From Leishmania donovani (Eukaryota > Euglenozoa > Kinetoplastea > Trypanosomatida > Trypanosomatidae): a stretch of DNA of 64,000 bases. The notes beneath the pieces were generated by a model that saw only the letters and a list, made by a program, of their open reading frames with translations, ran no database searches and was not told the origin of the DNA. Positions 40,078 through 50,475 of this stretch are shown piece after piece. Both the position numbers and the translations under genes were made by a program. The number at the start of each line of letters is the position of its first letter. Within the stretch, counting starts at the first letter, position 1. Where the stretch lies: positions 457,589 to 521,588 of the forward strand of contig NC_018254.1 in assembly GCF_000227135.1 (NCBI RefSeq). Reading direction: 5' to 3'.

Positions 40078-42986
40078 GAGGCATGCACTTTTTCTCCGTC
40101 TCGCTTATTTTTCTCACGTTCTCTTGATGGTCACACGTCGCCGATTTGGTGTGACAGACGCCACCCGCGGGCTTACCAGAGGACTTGCAGATGCCTCAGT
40201 GTTCGACTGGCATGCCGTTCATCTATGGGTAAGCTCGTTGGCTTGCACAGCGCATTCCTTCATGGACACTGCTGCACGTACATGTTTTTCTGTGTGTGTG
40301 CGACTGCCCTGTATGCGTGGCTGCGAGGGACAACCTGACGCTTCACATGAAAATCGAAGAGGTGGAGTGTGGGCGATATCAAAAAGAGCGCAAAGAGACC
40401 CCCCCCCTTCCCTCCTCTCCCTCATATCCCTCACTGCCGTTTATATATATGCGACTTGCGCGTCCCCTCTTTCGTCGCATTTGGCAGTGCCGGGTGGCCG
40501 CCTTGGCCTTTTTGTGACCCCTCCCCTCTCCCTCCCACCCACCCTCTCACCCTCCCCGCCATTGGATGACTTCATTTGTGAGCTGGCATGCTGCCGGTTT
40601 TATCCACGAGCAATGCATGTGCCTTCTTATAGTTGTTGCTGTGCTTCTCCTTGCCTGTCCCTTGCCATCTTTGACGGCCTCTCTCACTCTTTTCGGCATA
40701 CGAGCAGGGATCAACCCCCTCCTCCCCCTTGTGTGTGCGTGCATCTGTGTGCCCTCTCTATTTTTTTTCTTTGGTAGTGGTGGGGGTTCGAGTCGCATGC
40801 AATTTGCGCACATGCATCTCGTTTCGCGCACGAGGTACTTCTTTTGAGAGGGATGCTCGTGTGTCCTTCTGGGCTAGTTCGTTGATCTCGGGCGCTCCCA
40901 CGAGGGGGGTCATCGTCTCGTCTTCCTCTCCCCTCCCTCTCCCTTTCTCTGCTTCATCTTCCCCCCTCCCACCTGTGTCTTTTTTTCACTTCTGTGCCTT
41001 GCGTAATTCTTCCCGGCTTCTCTATTTCTGCAGCTGCACGCACACGCACACGCACACGTTTTGGTTATCGGCGCGCATGTTTGGGCGCGCATGTGCGTTA
41101 TCCTTTCGCGTGTTTGCTCGTGCGCCCCTGTGCGCTCTACTTATATGGAGGCGAGGGTGTGCGAATGGGGTGGGTAGGAGGGTGGGGCAAGAACACACCC
41201 CACACGCACGTTTATGTCTCTCTATCATCTTTTTGTATACGCCGATGTATCATTCTTATTCTGATTTTCGTTCTATGTGTGTGTGTGTGTTTATGGGCTC
41301 CTCGTTTGATGTTCGCCCTTCTCCTTCTCATTCCCCCTTCTTCTTTCTCCTCTTTAGTCTTTTCTCTGTAGTTTTGTTATTTGTCTTCGTCCTAACGTGA
41401 GCATGTTTACACATCACCGCCTCACTCTCCCCTTTATCTTCGCCTTTCCTCTCTCTATCTGCTTGCCGGATGGGTTGGCTTCTGAGTCTGCGTGTGTGTG
41501 TACCAGGAAGATTACTGGCAAATGAAGTTGAGAAGAAAAGGAAAGGCTTGCAAGAAGCGTTTCATGTGCACCCACTAAGGCATACATACACCCACGTACA
41601 CGAGCACGCACACGAAGAGGCACACACAGTAGATTCAAGTAAGCGTTTGGGGCGGGGGGGGCAGCGTCCATAGGGGCCCCTGCCTTTCCCATTGCCTTGC
41701 TTGAATTTCCGTGTTGTTGCTTGCCTACCTCCTGCCATCTGTCGCTCGTCCTTCTTTCTCTCTTCGTAGCATCCTTTCTGTGCCTTCGAACTTTACCTCG
41801 TTCCTGTTGCTTCCATCGGTGCTGCTGTAGTGGTAGTCGATCTGTGTAGGTCTGTGTGTGCTGACGCGCTTGTGGTGCGTGTAACGACACCGGCTGTCTG
41901 TTTGCTTCAGCTGTGTAGGGTGTTTGTATGTGCGTGCGACGCAATCTCTGTCGATGCTGCGACGTGACCTCCTTTGGAGAAGTAGGGAAGTCACGAAGGT
42001 GCGCGCGAGCATGAGGGGTATAATCAAGCTCTAAACGAAAGAAAACGAATGCCATCATCTTGCGGGTGGCAGAGAGAAGGGGGGAAAACGACACGTTTCT
42101 GCCGTCGCATAACGCGTGCATGCGAAAGCAGGTACGTGCTACCTTCTAATTCCGAGTCAGCACTTTGGGCTTCGAGGGCATGGGCGGGTAACCTGCCTGT
42201 GCTCCAGCCCCAGCTGTATGTTCACAGCAATCGCAGTAAACAGCCAGTATGGCCGACTTTTCTCCATCAACGCTAGCATCCATACACCTTCTGCTTCCAC
42301 CATACTCTCCCGGTCCTCTGATATTCTGTTAACACACACGCACACACGCTTACATGCTTCAGTATATCTTCACTCACCAACTTTGTGCATTTTTATTTTA
42401 CCCTTCGCCACGCTCGCGCCAGTGGCCCCCCCCCCCTTCCCTTCCCTTCCCTCTTTCCTCATCTCCTTTTGTCTGCTTAATTTTTTTATTTCGCTCCTTC
42501 CTCATACGCCGCCCCCCTCACCTCACCTCCACCTCCACCTCCCTTTCTAGTTGCGTTCTCTCCCTTTTTCTGTTCGCTCTATTTGCCCTTCAACGCCCTG
42601 ACATGGTCTTATGGCGAGAGAGGCCAATAACGCGCAAGAGCAAAACGGCATGATTTCATTGGCACCCACAGACGCATTTTATTCCACCTGATACCACTCA
42701 TCTCCTCCCCCCTCTCTCTCTCTGTGTGTGTGTTTCGTGTGCCTTCCGCGCTCCGGATTGCGCCACATCTTCTTTGTTGTGTCTTTGGTTTCTTCTTGTA
42801 GAGTCTAGAGGGTGCTGACCGGCACCGAAAGCAGATACACTCCGACAGCGAAGGGCGCAGAGTCCAGCGCCCAAGGGCTGGAGGGCGAACGTAGTTCGCC
42901 TCTTTTAACGCACACAAGGAAAGACACCGCGGACGTTTTGTCCGGCTCACTTTGGCGGCGTCGGCGTTCCTGCTTTGCAAGCCCTA
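40078..42986. other. Long spacer
   Basis: About 2.9 kb, pyrimidine-rich on the plus strand, with C-tracts at about 40391-40398 and 42426-42436, and a GT run at 41277-41290. ORFs on both strands (for example 41414-42121 minus) are low-complexity. A pyrimidine tract ending in AG at 42800-42801 is the likely trans-splice site for the next gene. Confidence 0.5.
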
Positions 42987-43934
42987 ATGCTCAACACGAG
43001 GGTGCAACGCCCACCGCCGCCGCGTCGCGCGCCGCCGGCTGCTGCCATGATCAAAGATGTGAGTCCCGACGCGTACATCTCCACCCACGTCATCCTCCGT
43101 CTGAGCGGCGCCGCCGTAATCTCGCAGCAGCTGCTACAGGTGAAGGACTGGGTGAGCGACATCAAAATGGCTGTGACCACCGCTGATGACGCCCTCAAAG
43201 CAATCTCGACAAACCCGGCTGTACAGCCACCGTCGCTGAGTGACGGCGCCACCACTGGCGGCGATGATGTGCAGTCGCTTGCCTTCGCCTCCGTGGCCCT
43301 CTCAAAGCTGGCCGAGGAGGAGGAGACACAGGATGCGTTCTACGCGAAGCTCAGCGAGACGGCCTTTGTGCGTGCAGAGGTCCAGATGGGGTCTCAAGAT
43401 GCGAGGCTGCAGCGGTACAAGCAGCAGGTGGAGTGTCAGCTGGCCTCCTCCATGGCAGACGGCCTATTGCCACCGCAGCAGCGCAAGAACAGCGTGCCGC
43501 CGGAGAAACGTCAGATGCTGCTGAATCCTTACAGCACCGTGCGCCGCAAGCTACCCAACACCGCCTCGAATGGGAACAGCGCCCTGCCATCCGCCAATAC
43601 GCCGATGCCGCCGACCATAACCAGCCCATACCGCACCTCGACCTCTAGCGCCGTGCCGTCACCGCAGTCGCCGTCTTACAGCACACCCGCCGCCGTTAAC
43701 GGCGGATGCACTAGCTACTCTCCCCACTCCTCTGATGCGGCAGGGTCGCCGAGTCGGGCGACCGCGCGCTACGGTGCGACGGCTACACAGCAGCCATTGA
43801 CGCACGGGGCGCACGACCACCGGCGTCCTCTGCGGCGAGGAAACGCTATCGCTGGCATGCACTTTGGACAGCCGCCGCAGCCACTGCATCAGAATCACCA
43901 GCAAAGCAGCCGGCCGCACTACCAAGCCTTGTAG
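42987..43934 (+). CDS. Hypothetical protein with Ser/Pro-rich tail
   Basis: A 315-residue protein starting MLNTRVQRPPPPRRAPP at 42987, the first ATG in the frame. Residues about 1-20 are Pro/Arg-rich. Residues 25-170 are mostly helical (QQLLQVKDWVSDIKMAVTTA, VALSKLAEEEETQDAFYAK). This part could be an adaptor-like helical bundle. Residues about 175-315 are Ser/Pro/Thr-rich, then His/Gln-rich, and probably disordered. There is no catalytic motif. A good splice signal sits at 42785-42801. Compositional bias and frame length support coding; the function is unknown. Confidence 0.78.
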   Translation: MLNTRVQRPPPPRRAPPAAAMIKDVSPDAYISTHVILRLSGAAVISQQLLQVKDWVSDIKMAVTTADDALKAISTNPAVQPPSLSDGATTGGDDVQSLAFASVALSKLAEEEETQDAFYAKLSETAFVRAEVQMGSQDARLQRYKQQVECQLASSMADGLLPPQQRKNSVPPEKRQMLLNPYSTVRRKLPNTASNGNSALPSANTPMPPTITSPYRTSTSSAVPSPQSPSYSTPAAVNGGCTSYSPHSSDAAGSPSRATARYGATATQQPLTHGAHDHRRPLRRGNAIAGMHFGQPPQPLHQNHQQSSRPHYQAL

Positions 43935-45696
43935 ATTTGTTGAAAGGAGTGCGAGAGCGAGGCGAGCGGTGGAGGTTGAGAGGGTGCGCGCGCCGGCGTT
44001 TCTGCAAGCGTGTATGCGGCTCATGTGCTCCGACAACGGAGTGATGTTATAATGTTGGTTAGCAGAGGCAGGAGCGACAGGAGGGTCTATCAGGAAAGAG
44101 CTGCGCTGGCTATGAATGGGAGGGGGTGGAGGAAGAGGAGAGGACAGTGAACAAAGGAGGATATGCACGGGCGCATGGGTCGTGTGCAAGCCACACCTGG
44201 GCTCTGTTGGATATGCAGAGCCTGCCCTGGCATCGCCCCCCTTCTTTTCGCACTGCCGATCTCTTTCTCTCTCTTTGGTGCTTACACGGTAGATCGTGCT
44301 ATGGCGAGGAGATGCGGAGCATGCTGGCACGAGTTGCCGCGGGATTCTCGCTCTCCCCTTTCGCTTCTCCCCTCTGCCCTCCACCCTTCCCTTTTTTTCG
44401 TCTGCGCGTGTTCTCGTTTTTGTTTTTCTTCTGAGCCCCTTTTCAGCGCTCGAATCGTTGTTCCGTTGCTGACTACCGCTCCAATGAAACAAAACACGTA
44501 ATAGGCACGAGCAAGAGGGCGTGTGGTGTCTGAGATGTTCAGAGTGCGTATGTGCTTGCGCACCCCTCCCTGTTTGCTTCGTCTTTGATCTCTTCGTCTC
44601 TCGACAGCTAATCCATGTTCGGCATGGCAGAGGGAAGCAGCCATTGGTGCACTCGTGCGGTTTGTTGCGGGCCAGCTGGCATAGCTCACTGGCTTTGCAC
44701 AGGAACACAGAAGCCACTCCTGCGGTTGCCAGATCAATCCACCGCTTTGGGCTGCCCTCTGCCGCCATTTTACCGTTTTCTGCGCCTTTCCATTTCTGCC
44801 TCGTCTTCGTCTCCAACTCTCTCTCTATCTCCTCCACTCCTCCTTGGATCTTCTCTGGTCTCGCTTCACTGCTGGTCGCGGCCTCTCAACACTTCCCTCC
44901 CGCTCACACACCCGCATATACACGACTGCATATTGGCTTGCCTCCGCGACAGAAAACCGAACCGATACACGACAAACAACGAAAAACATTGAAGAGGAGA
45001 ACACACTCGAGGCTCGTTTTATCTGGATGCCGCCTCCTTCCGTCCCTCCTTCCTTTTTCATTTTCTTCGTACGAGTGTCTGTGCGTTGTGTGCGTGTGCG
45101 CGCTCTCTATCTCTGAGAGCCGGTAACTCGTGCGGCATTCACAGAGCTGTTCTGCAGCACGGACAAGCAAGCAGATTGCACGCGCTCTGCTTCACATAGG
45201 CACACTCACAGGAGAGGAGGCTCCGGGGCTTGAGCTCACGCCACTGCATTGGAAAAAGAAACACGCGTCTGTATCCGGCATTGCCCACACGAAAATCTCT
45301 TTGGCTCGTTGCAGTTGTTCTTCGGTTCTCCCCCACCCCCGCCCGCTTCTTCTCCGTCTCCTCTGTGGCACGCTTGTTGATTTCTCTTTGCGCGGGGAGG
45401 GGAGGTCTTTCGTTGCTGTGTTTCATCTTTTCTTGTGTTGTTGCTGTCGCTCTTCGTTGTCGCGGGTGGTGGTGGTTGCTGAGAACGTCTTGGAACACAA
45501 AAGCGCAGACGCCCGGGGAGAGAGAGAGTTGCTTCTCTTCGATCGCATCGTGCAGCCGGTGCCTATCACTGACGCACAGGCGAAAACGTGAAACCACGCT
45601 GGCCTTCGCGTTGAGCGACTGCATTCTTGTTTTTTTCAGTCTTGTTCTCCTTACCGCGTGCCCAGGACGCGTCATCATCAAGTGTTCTTCTTCGCG
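43935..45696. other. Spacer
   Basis: About 1.8 kb, no supported gene. Minus-strand ORF 43659-44837 overlaps it but is low-complexity. The T-run and CAG at 45629-45639 are a strong splice-site candidate for the next gene. Confidence 0.5.
45630..45639 (+). promoter_or_regulatory. Probable trans-splice acceptor (T-run plus CAG)
   Basis: A T-rich run ending TTTTTTCAG, 58 nt before ATG 45697. The upstream TTCTTG adds pyrimidines. This fits spliced-leader addition. Confidence 0.5.
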
Positions 45697-47757
45697 ATGT
45701 TTCCATCACCGGTGAGCGGGCTCCCGGCCACCACCCTCCTTGCCAAGGTCGATGTCGCTCCCCAGTTGGCGGACATCCACAAGGAGTTTGCGCCTCTTCT
45801 ACGCCTCTCCGGCATATGCGCGGCGAGTAGCGGCAGCACCGCTGTGGGGCCCAACGGCACCAGCTCCGGAGCTGGGGTGAGCAACGGCGGGCTATCCGGC
45901 AGCGAGGAGGAGGACCTGCGCGGCAGGCGCAGTCCAGCCGCGTCTCCTGTGCGCACCGCCGATAGCCGGCTCGCCGAGCTCATGGCCCCGGTCATGGTGA
46001 CGTTGCCGACGCCGATGTCCAAGGAGGATGCTGCCTCGATTGCTCATTACGTGCACCGCTTCCATGTGCAGGAGGAGTACGAGCGCTCTTACGTCGCTCT
46101 CATCTTCCAGGAGTACAAGAAGCGGAAGAGCATGGAGCAGAAGTGGGAGAGTGACTTGGCGTCGTGGCGGAGTGAACTGAAGCAGCTGCAGCAGAGGGAG
46201 CTGCCGCCTGAGGTGCGCGCTGCCGCGAGTGTCATCGTATCCGAAGAAGCGGCAGCCCGGAAGGCGGTACACGACGCTTACGATAAGTTCCTGAAGTGGG
46301 TCGAGGAGACGGTGCCGCAGTGGATTGAAACAGCGCAGCGGCAGGAGCAGCGGCGGGTGGACAACGAAAATGCGAAGAAGGCCGCTATGGCGGCCGCGCG
46401 AGAGGCGCTAGCGCATGAGCTAGCCATGGGGAAACGCCTGAGCGACGTGAACGACCGCACTTCCTTCCAGAACACCGGCGCGGTGACGGGACTCAAAGAG
46501 GACGGCACCCTCTCCTATGAGCCGGCTGTCTCCGTGGAAACACAGGTGCAGGCGTCTCGCGAGGCCACTGAGGCGCTTTCTCCGACGGAACTGCGCCGCA
46601 AGGCCATCCGCATGCTGGAGGCAGAGGAGGCGGAAATGAAGCGCCGCCGCGAGGAGCAGCTGCGCCTGCTGCGCGTGCAGGAAGAGCAGTTGCGCGCAGA
46701 GATAGCTCTCAAGGAAAAGTACAAGCAGGAGGAGGCTGAGCGACGCCAGCGCGAAGCTGAGCAGAAACGGAAGGACGAACTGGCGCGGCGCTATGATGCG
46801 CTGCTGAAAGAAGAATTTACCCTGCAGAGCCGTATGCGGGAACGAGAGGAGATGGAGGTGCGGCAGGAGGCGGAGCGACGCGCAAAGTTGGCACAGGTGG
46901 CAGCCGAAGAGGAGGAGCTGCGGCGGCGCATACAAGAGACAGAGGACCGCCGTAAGGCTTCGGAGGAGGAGGCGGCGCGTGTGGCGCGGGATAAGAAGAT
47001 GCGCGAAGTACGCGAGAAGGAAGAAATGCTGCGGCAGCGCATCGCGGAGCGCGCCGCAGCCGCGGAGGCGGAGCGACTCGAGCGGGAAGCTGAGGCCCGC
47101 ATCCACGCTGAGGCCGAAGCGGTGCGTGCTCGACAAGAGGAGGCGCTTCGTCAGGCCAGAATGCAGCAGGAAGAAAGGGAGAAGAAACAACAACTTGCCT
47201 ACTTGCGCGATCAGGAGGAGGCGTACAAACGGCGCATCCGAGAGAAGGAGCTGGCCGAGATCGAGAAGAAGAGACTTGCCGCGGAGTCGCAGTGGCAGCA
47301 CAGAGCATCGACCACGTCAGCCTTGGCCGCCCACTCTGTCTCCTCGACGTCCGCCACCCCAATCGTCATGCCGCCAGCTGCCGCCCTTCCAGCCCCGCAC
47401 TTGATGGCGCCGCAAATTCCCATGAGCTCGTACACCACTGTCATGCCCTCGAACGTATACCAGCCGATACCGGCGGCACCGGCACCCTCTGCGGTAGCAC
47501 CTGGTGGCTGCTACCTCTACCCCAACCCAGTGGCAACAGTCGTGCCAACAGCGGGAATGCCGCCGCCTTCACGCCCTGAGTACGGCGTCTATCCTTTCGC
47601 CCAGCCGCCGTGCGTACCGGTGGCCCAACAATACCCTCAGCCCTACCCGCCCGCTACCGTAGGGTACTACCCGGGTGTACCGCAAGGCGGAGCTCCACCA
47701 GGGGTGATGACGCTGCAGACTTCGCCATACTCGCCTGCGGCCATGCATACTCTCTAA
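45697..47757 (+). CDS. Long coiled-coil protein with Pro-rich tail
   Basis: A 686-residue protein starting MFPSPVSGLPATTLLAK at 45697; the frame is open to a GTG at 45658 but this ATG is the first. Residues about 30-110 are Ser/Gly-rich. Residues 125-260 are helical. Residues about 300-540 form a long, highly charged coiled coil full of E, R, K and Q heptads (for example EEAEMKRRREEQLRLLRVQ), with no break longer than a few residues. Residues 545-686 are Pro/Ala/Tyr-rich and probably disordered (YPFAQPPCVPVAQQYPQPY). No motor, kinase or membrane segment. This layout is common in cytoskeletal and flagellar structural proteins of trypanosomatids, so that role is a reasonable guess, not a demonstrated one. 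Confidence 0.85.
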   Translation: MFPSPVSGLPATTLLAKVDVAPQLADIHKEFAPLLRLSGICAASSGSTAVGPNGTSSGAGVSNGGLSGSEEEDLRGRRSPAASPVRTADSRLAELMAPVMVTLPTPMSKEDAASIAHYVHRFHVQEEYERSYVALIFQEYKKRKSMEQKWESDLASWRSELKQLQQRELPPEVRAAASVIVSEEAAARKAVHDAYDKFLKWVEETVPQWIETAQRQEQRRVDNENAKKAAMAAAREALAHELAMGKRLSDVNDRTSFQNTGAVTGLKEDGTLSYEPAVSVETQVQASREATEALSPTELRRKAIRMLEAEEAEMKRRREEQLRLLRVQEEQLRAEIALKEKYKQEEAERRQREAEQKRKDELARRYDALLKEEFTLQSRMREREEMEVRQEAERRAKLAQVAAEEEELRRRIQETEDRRKASEEEAARVARDKKMREVREKEEMLRQRIAERAAAAEAERLEREAEARIHAEAEAVRARQEEALRQARMQQEEREKKQQLAYLRDQEEAYKRRIREKELAEIEKKRLAAESQWQHRASTTSALAAHSVSSTSATPIVMPPAAALPAPHLMAPQIPMSSYTTVMPSNVYQPIPAAPAPSAVAPGGCYLYPNPVATVVPTAGMPPPSRPEYGVYPFAQPPCVPVAQQYPQPYPPATVGYYPGVPQGGAPPGVMTLQTSPYSPAAMHTL

Positions 47758-48991
47758 GAGGAATCCCGGGCTGTTTGACGGACGTGACCCTCGCGGTACA
47801 CGCAGCGCGTAATATCCGGTATGCCATCTCTTCCTTGCTGCTCCGTTTCCATGCAACCGTGCTGCTGTGGTGGGGTGGACTTACCACCTTGCGCTGCCGT
47901 GTTCTCTGCGGCAGCATCTTTGCTTGTTTTACACGTGTGTACATGCACTTCCATGGCGTCTTGTCTTCTGCTCTCTCCTTCTCGCTCCCGCCAACGCTCC
48001 TTTCGTGGCTACCGCGGCCAGTATCATCTGCTCTTTCCAGTTATTTCTGTCTTTTCCGCCTTGAATAGTGCTCTCGCACCGCAGTGTTGTTGCGTTCGTT
48101 TGTGCTGCTGTCCTTTGCTGTGGCCGATATTAGGCGTGCGCGCGGGTGTAGTCTCCAGCGCACACTTTTCTTTTTACTGTCTATTCCATCATTTCTACCT
48201 TTATTTTTCCTTGCGTTTTGCTGTTGTTTTCAAGCAACGAGGAGTTGGCTGCGTGTGCGCAAGCACACACACACACACACACAAGCAGAAAACGAAAAGA
48301 GAACGCGAATGCGCTACTGTTACTCCGCCATCGTTGGCGACGGAAGAGGTGGGGTGAGACGCAGCCTTGCTTTTTGCGTTTCTTCCCAAGGCACCAAAGA
48401 CGGTGACACTACGGCGGAGGGACAGAGACGTGGCTGTGTAGCGTCTCTCTTACGTCCTTGTTGTTGACGCAGCAGGCACCAGTAGCACTGACCGATGCTG
48501 ATGCTGTTTCGCAGCCCCCTACTTCCTACTCTCTCGCGCGTCCCCTTTGAGAACTCTTCTTCCCTCCCCACGTCACCAACTGCCCCCGATTACATACCCC
48601 AAATCGCGACTTTAGAGTGACATAGTCGCTACGATTGTGCACACGCTCGGCTGACTCAGTCGCATACACTCACTCATCCCACACGCACTCCAACCCACAC
48701 GCGCATCCTTCGCTGTGCGCGCTCACCGAGCTGCTTCGCCACGCCGTCTCTTTATTTCACGCGGACCATACACACGGGGACACAAGCATAGGCCGAAGGA
48801 GGCGTTCCTAGTATAGCATTATTTAGCGCTGCTCTGCCCCTTCCACGTATCTGTCTGCTCCCAACCACGTCCTCCCTTGTTTGAGTTTTTTTTTCCTTTG
48901 CTATGGACCCCTCTTCTGCATCCGGGCCTTCTTCTCTTCCTTTGTTGTTGTTGTCGGTTCCATCTCAGGCATCTCTGCTTCTTTGCCCATC

Positions 48992-49015
48992 CCACACACA
49001 CACACACACACACAC
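48992..49015 (+). repeat. (CA)n microsatellite
   Basis: About 12 CA units in the spacer upstream of the kinase gene; similar runs lie at 48264-48283 and, as GT, at 49814-49830. Confidence 0.9.
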
Positions 49016-49985
49016 CATTTTCTGTGTTGTTGTGTCTCTGTGAGTTTTGATCAAAGGTGCTTGGGAACGGAAGGCGAAAGCGTGCGCTGCGCGGCTGCTT
49101 CCTCCTCCGACGACGACGCTGCTTCGCAGTTGTGTGCTGCCTCTCCTCCTTTTTTTTTCGCTCTCTTTCTCTGCTCTTCTTCTGAGTGGAGCTGCGGGCA
49201 GGATAAGGACAGCCAAGACAAGCCGGGCGTGGCGCTGCGTAGTTTCTGTTGCTGTTATTTGTGTTTCCGCGTGTTTTGCGTGCGTGCCGGTGAGACGTAG
49301 TTGTGACGTGTTGCGCGTCACCTTTGCCTGGGCCTGTATGTTTGTCTTCCCCTTCCCTCCTTTTTTTGGTTGTTTGTTTCTCTCTTGGGCTCTCCCTTTT
49401 CTGCCCATTTGCCATTGCATATGTGCTGAGTGAAGTGAAAGCACGTTCCCCCCTCCTCCTCCCCTCAACCACCATTCCCTGGCAGCTCACCGCATAACGT
49501 CTTGCCGCCTACTCCCTCTCTCTCTCTCTCTCCCTCACTGCCTGCCTCACAGTGCACCCCACCGTCTCCCCTCAGCACCCGCGCCTGCGTGACCAGGTCT
49601 TCGAGAGGCGCGCCTGATATCTCGCGTTCTTCCCTTTGCCCATCTCTTATCAGGCACAGCAACGTCGTTCCTGTCAGCCTCGTGTCTGGCCTTCTTTCCT
49701 TTCCCCCAGCGCAGTCGCCCTCCCACGAAACGACGGCGGTACAGCACAAAAACGAACAAAGGGAAAGAAAACATATATAAAGGTAGCCCCGAGCTCTATT
49801 TTTCTTTTGTTATTGTGTGTGTGTGTGTGTCTGTGCTTCATTGGTATCTCTGCGTACGCACTTCGTCACTCCTGCGGCCGTTTTCTTTGTTAATTTTACC
49901 CCCCCCCCTCCCCTCCTCATCTTTTTTTTTTCGGTTCTGGTCGAGCATTTGTTTTTGTTTCTTCTGTTGGTGTTGGCAGTGATCG

Positions 49986-50008
49986 TGGTGGTGGTGGTGG
50001 TGGTGGTG
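49986..50008 (+). repeat. (TGG)n trinucleotide repeat
   Basis: About seven TGG units in the presumed leader or promoter-proximal spacer of the kinase gene. Confidence 0.85.
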
Positions 50009-50475
50009 CGTGTGCTCCTCACAGGAATACGAGAACACCTTCTCCTTTTTTCTTCTTGTCGTTGTGAGTGCCTGGGTTCTTCTTTGCCCTCCCTCTCCAC
50101 ATCGCACATCACACACACTCGCCCGTTCTCTCTTTGAACCTTTTTACTTTTTCGTTGTTCCTCCCTGTTCTTCTTTCTCTCTCTCGTGCTTGTTGCATAC
50201 TTGACCCTGCCTGTCTGCGTGTGCGTCCCTGTCGGTGTATCTGTTTCTCTGGGTGTGGGTGTGGGTGTGCGCTTGTGTGCCCCCATTGGCTGCCTCGGCC
50301 CTGCGTGCACGGTGATTAGCCTTGCTCCCTCCTTCGACTGTGATGCGCTTTGCGTGCCGTTGCGCACCGACACTCCCTCTTTTCCATCTCTCCCCCTCCC
50401 CCCCCCGCACGTGCACAGGCTTTCTTTCCTTATTACGTGTTCTGCGACGATACCGACGCGTAGGCTGGAGATCGT

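Larger units (their letters stand above)
47758..50475. other. Long spacer
   Basis: About 2.7 kb, strongly pyrimidine-rich on the plus strand, with CA runs (48264-48283, 48992-49015), a GT run (49814-49830), a TGG repeat (49986-50008) and C-tracts near 49899 and 50395. No supported gene. Confidence 0.5.

Noticed and set aside
40785..40800. B-box-like GGTTCGAGTCG suggesting a tRNA gene
   Set aside because: No A box or cloverleaf can be built around it.
43659..44837. 392-codon minus-strand ORF
   Set aside because: Low-complexity, on the wrong strand for the array, and overlaps the end of a supported gene.
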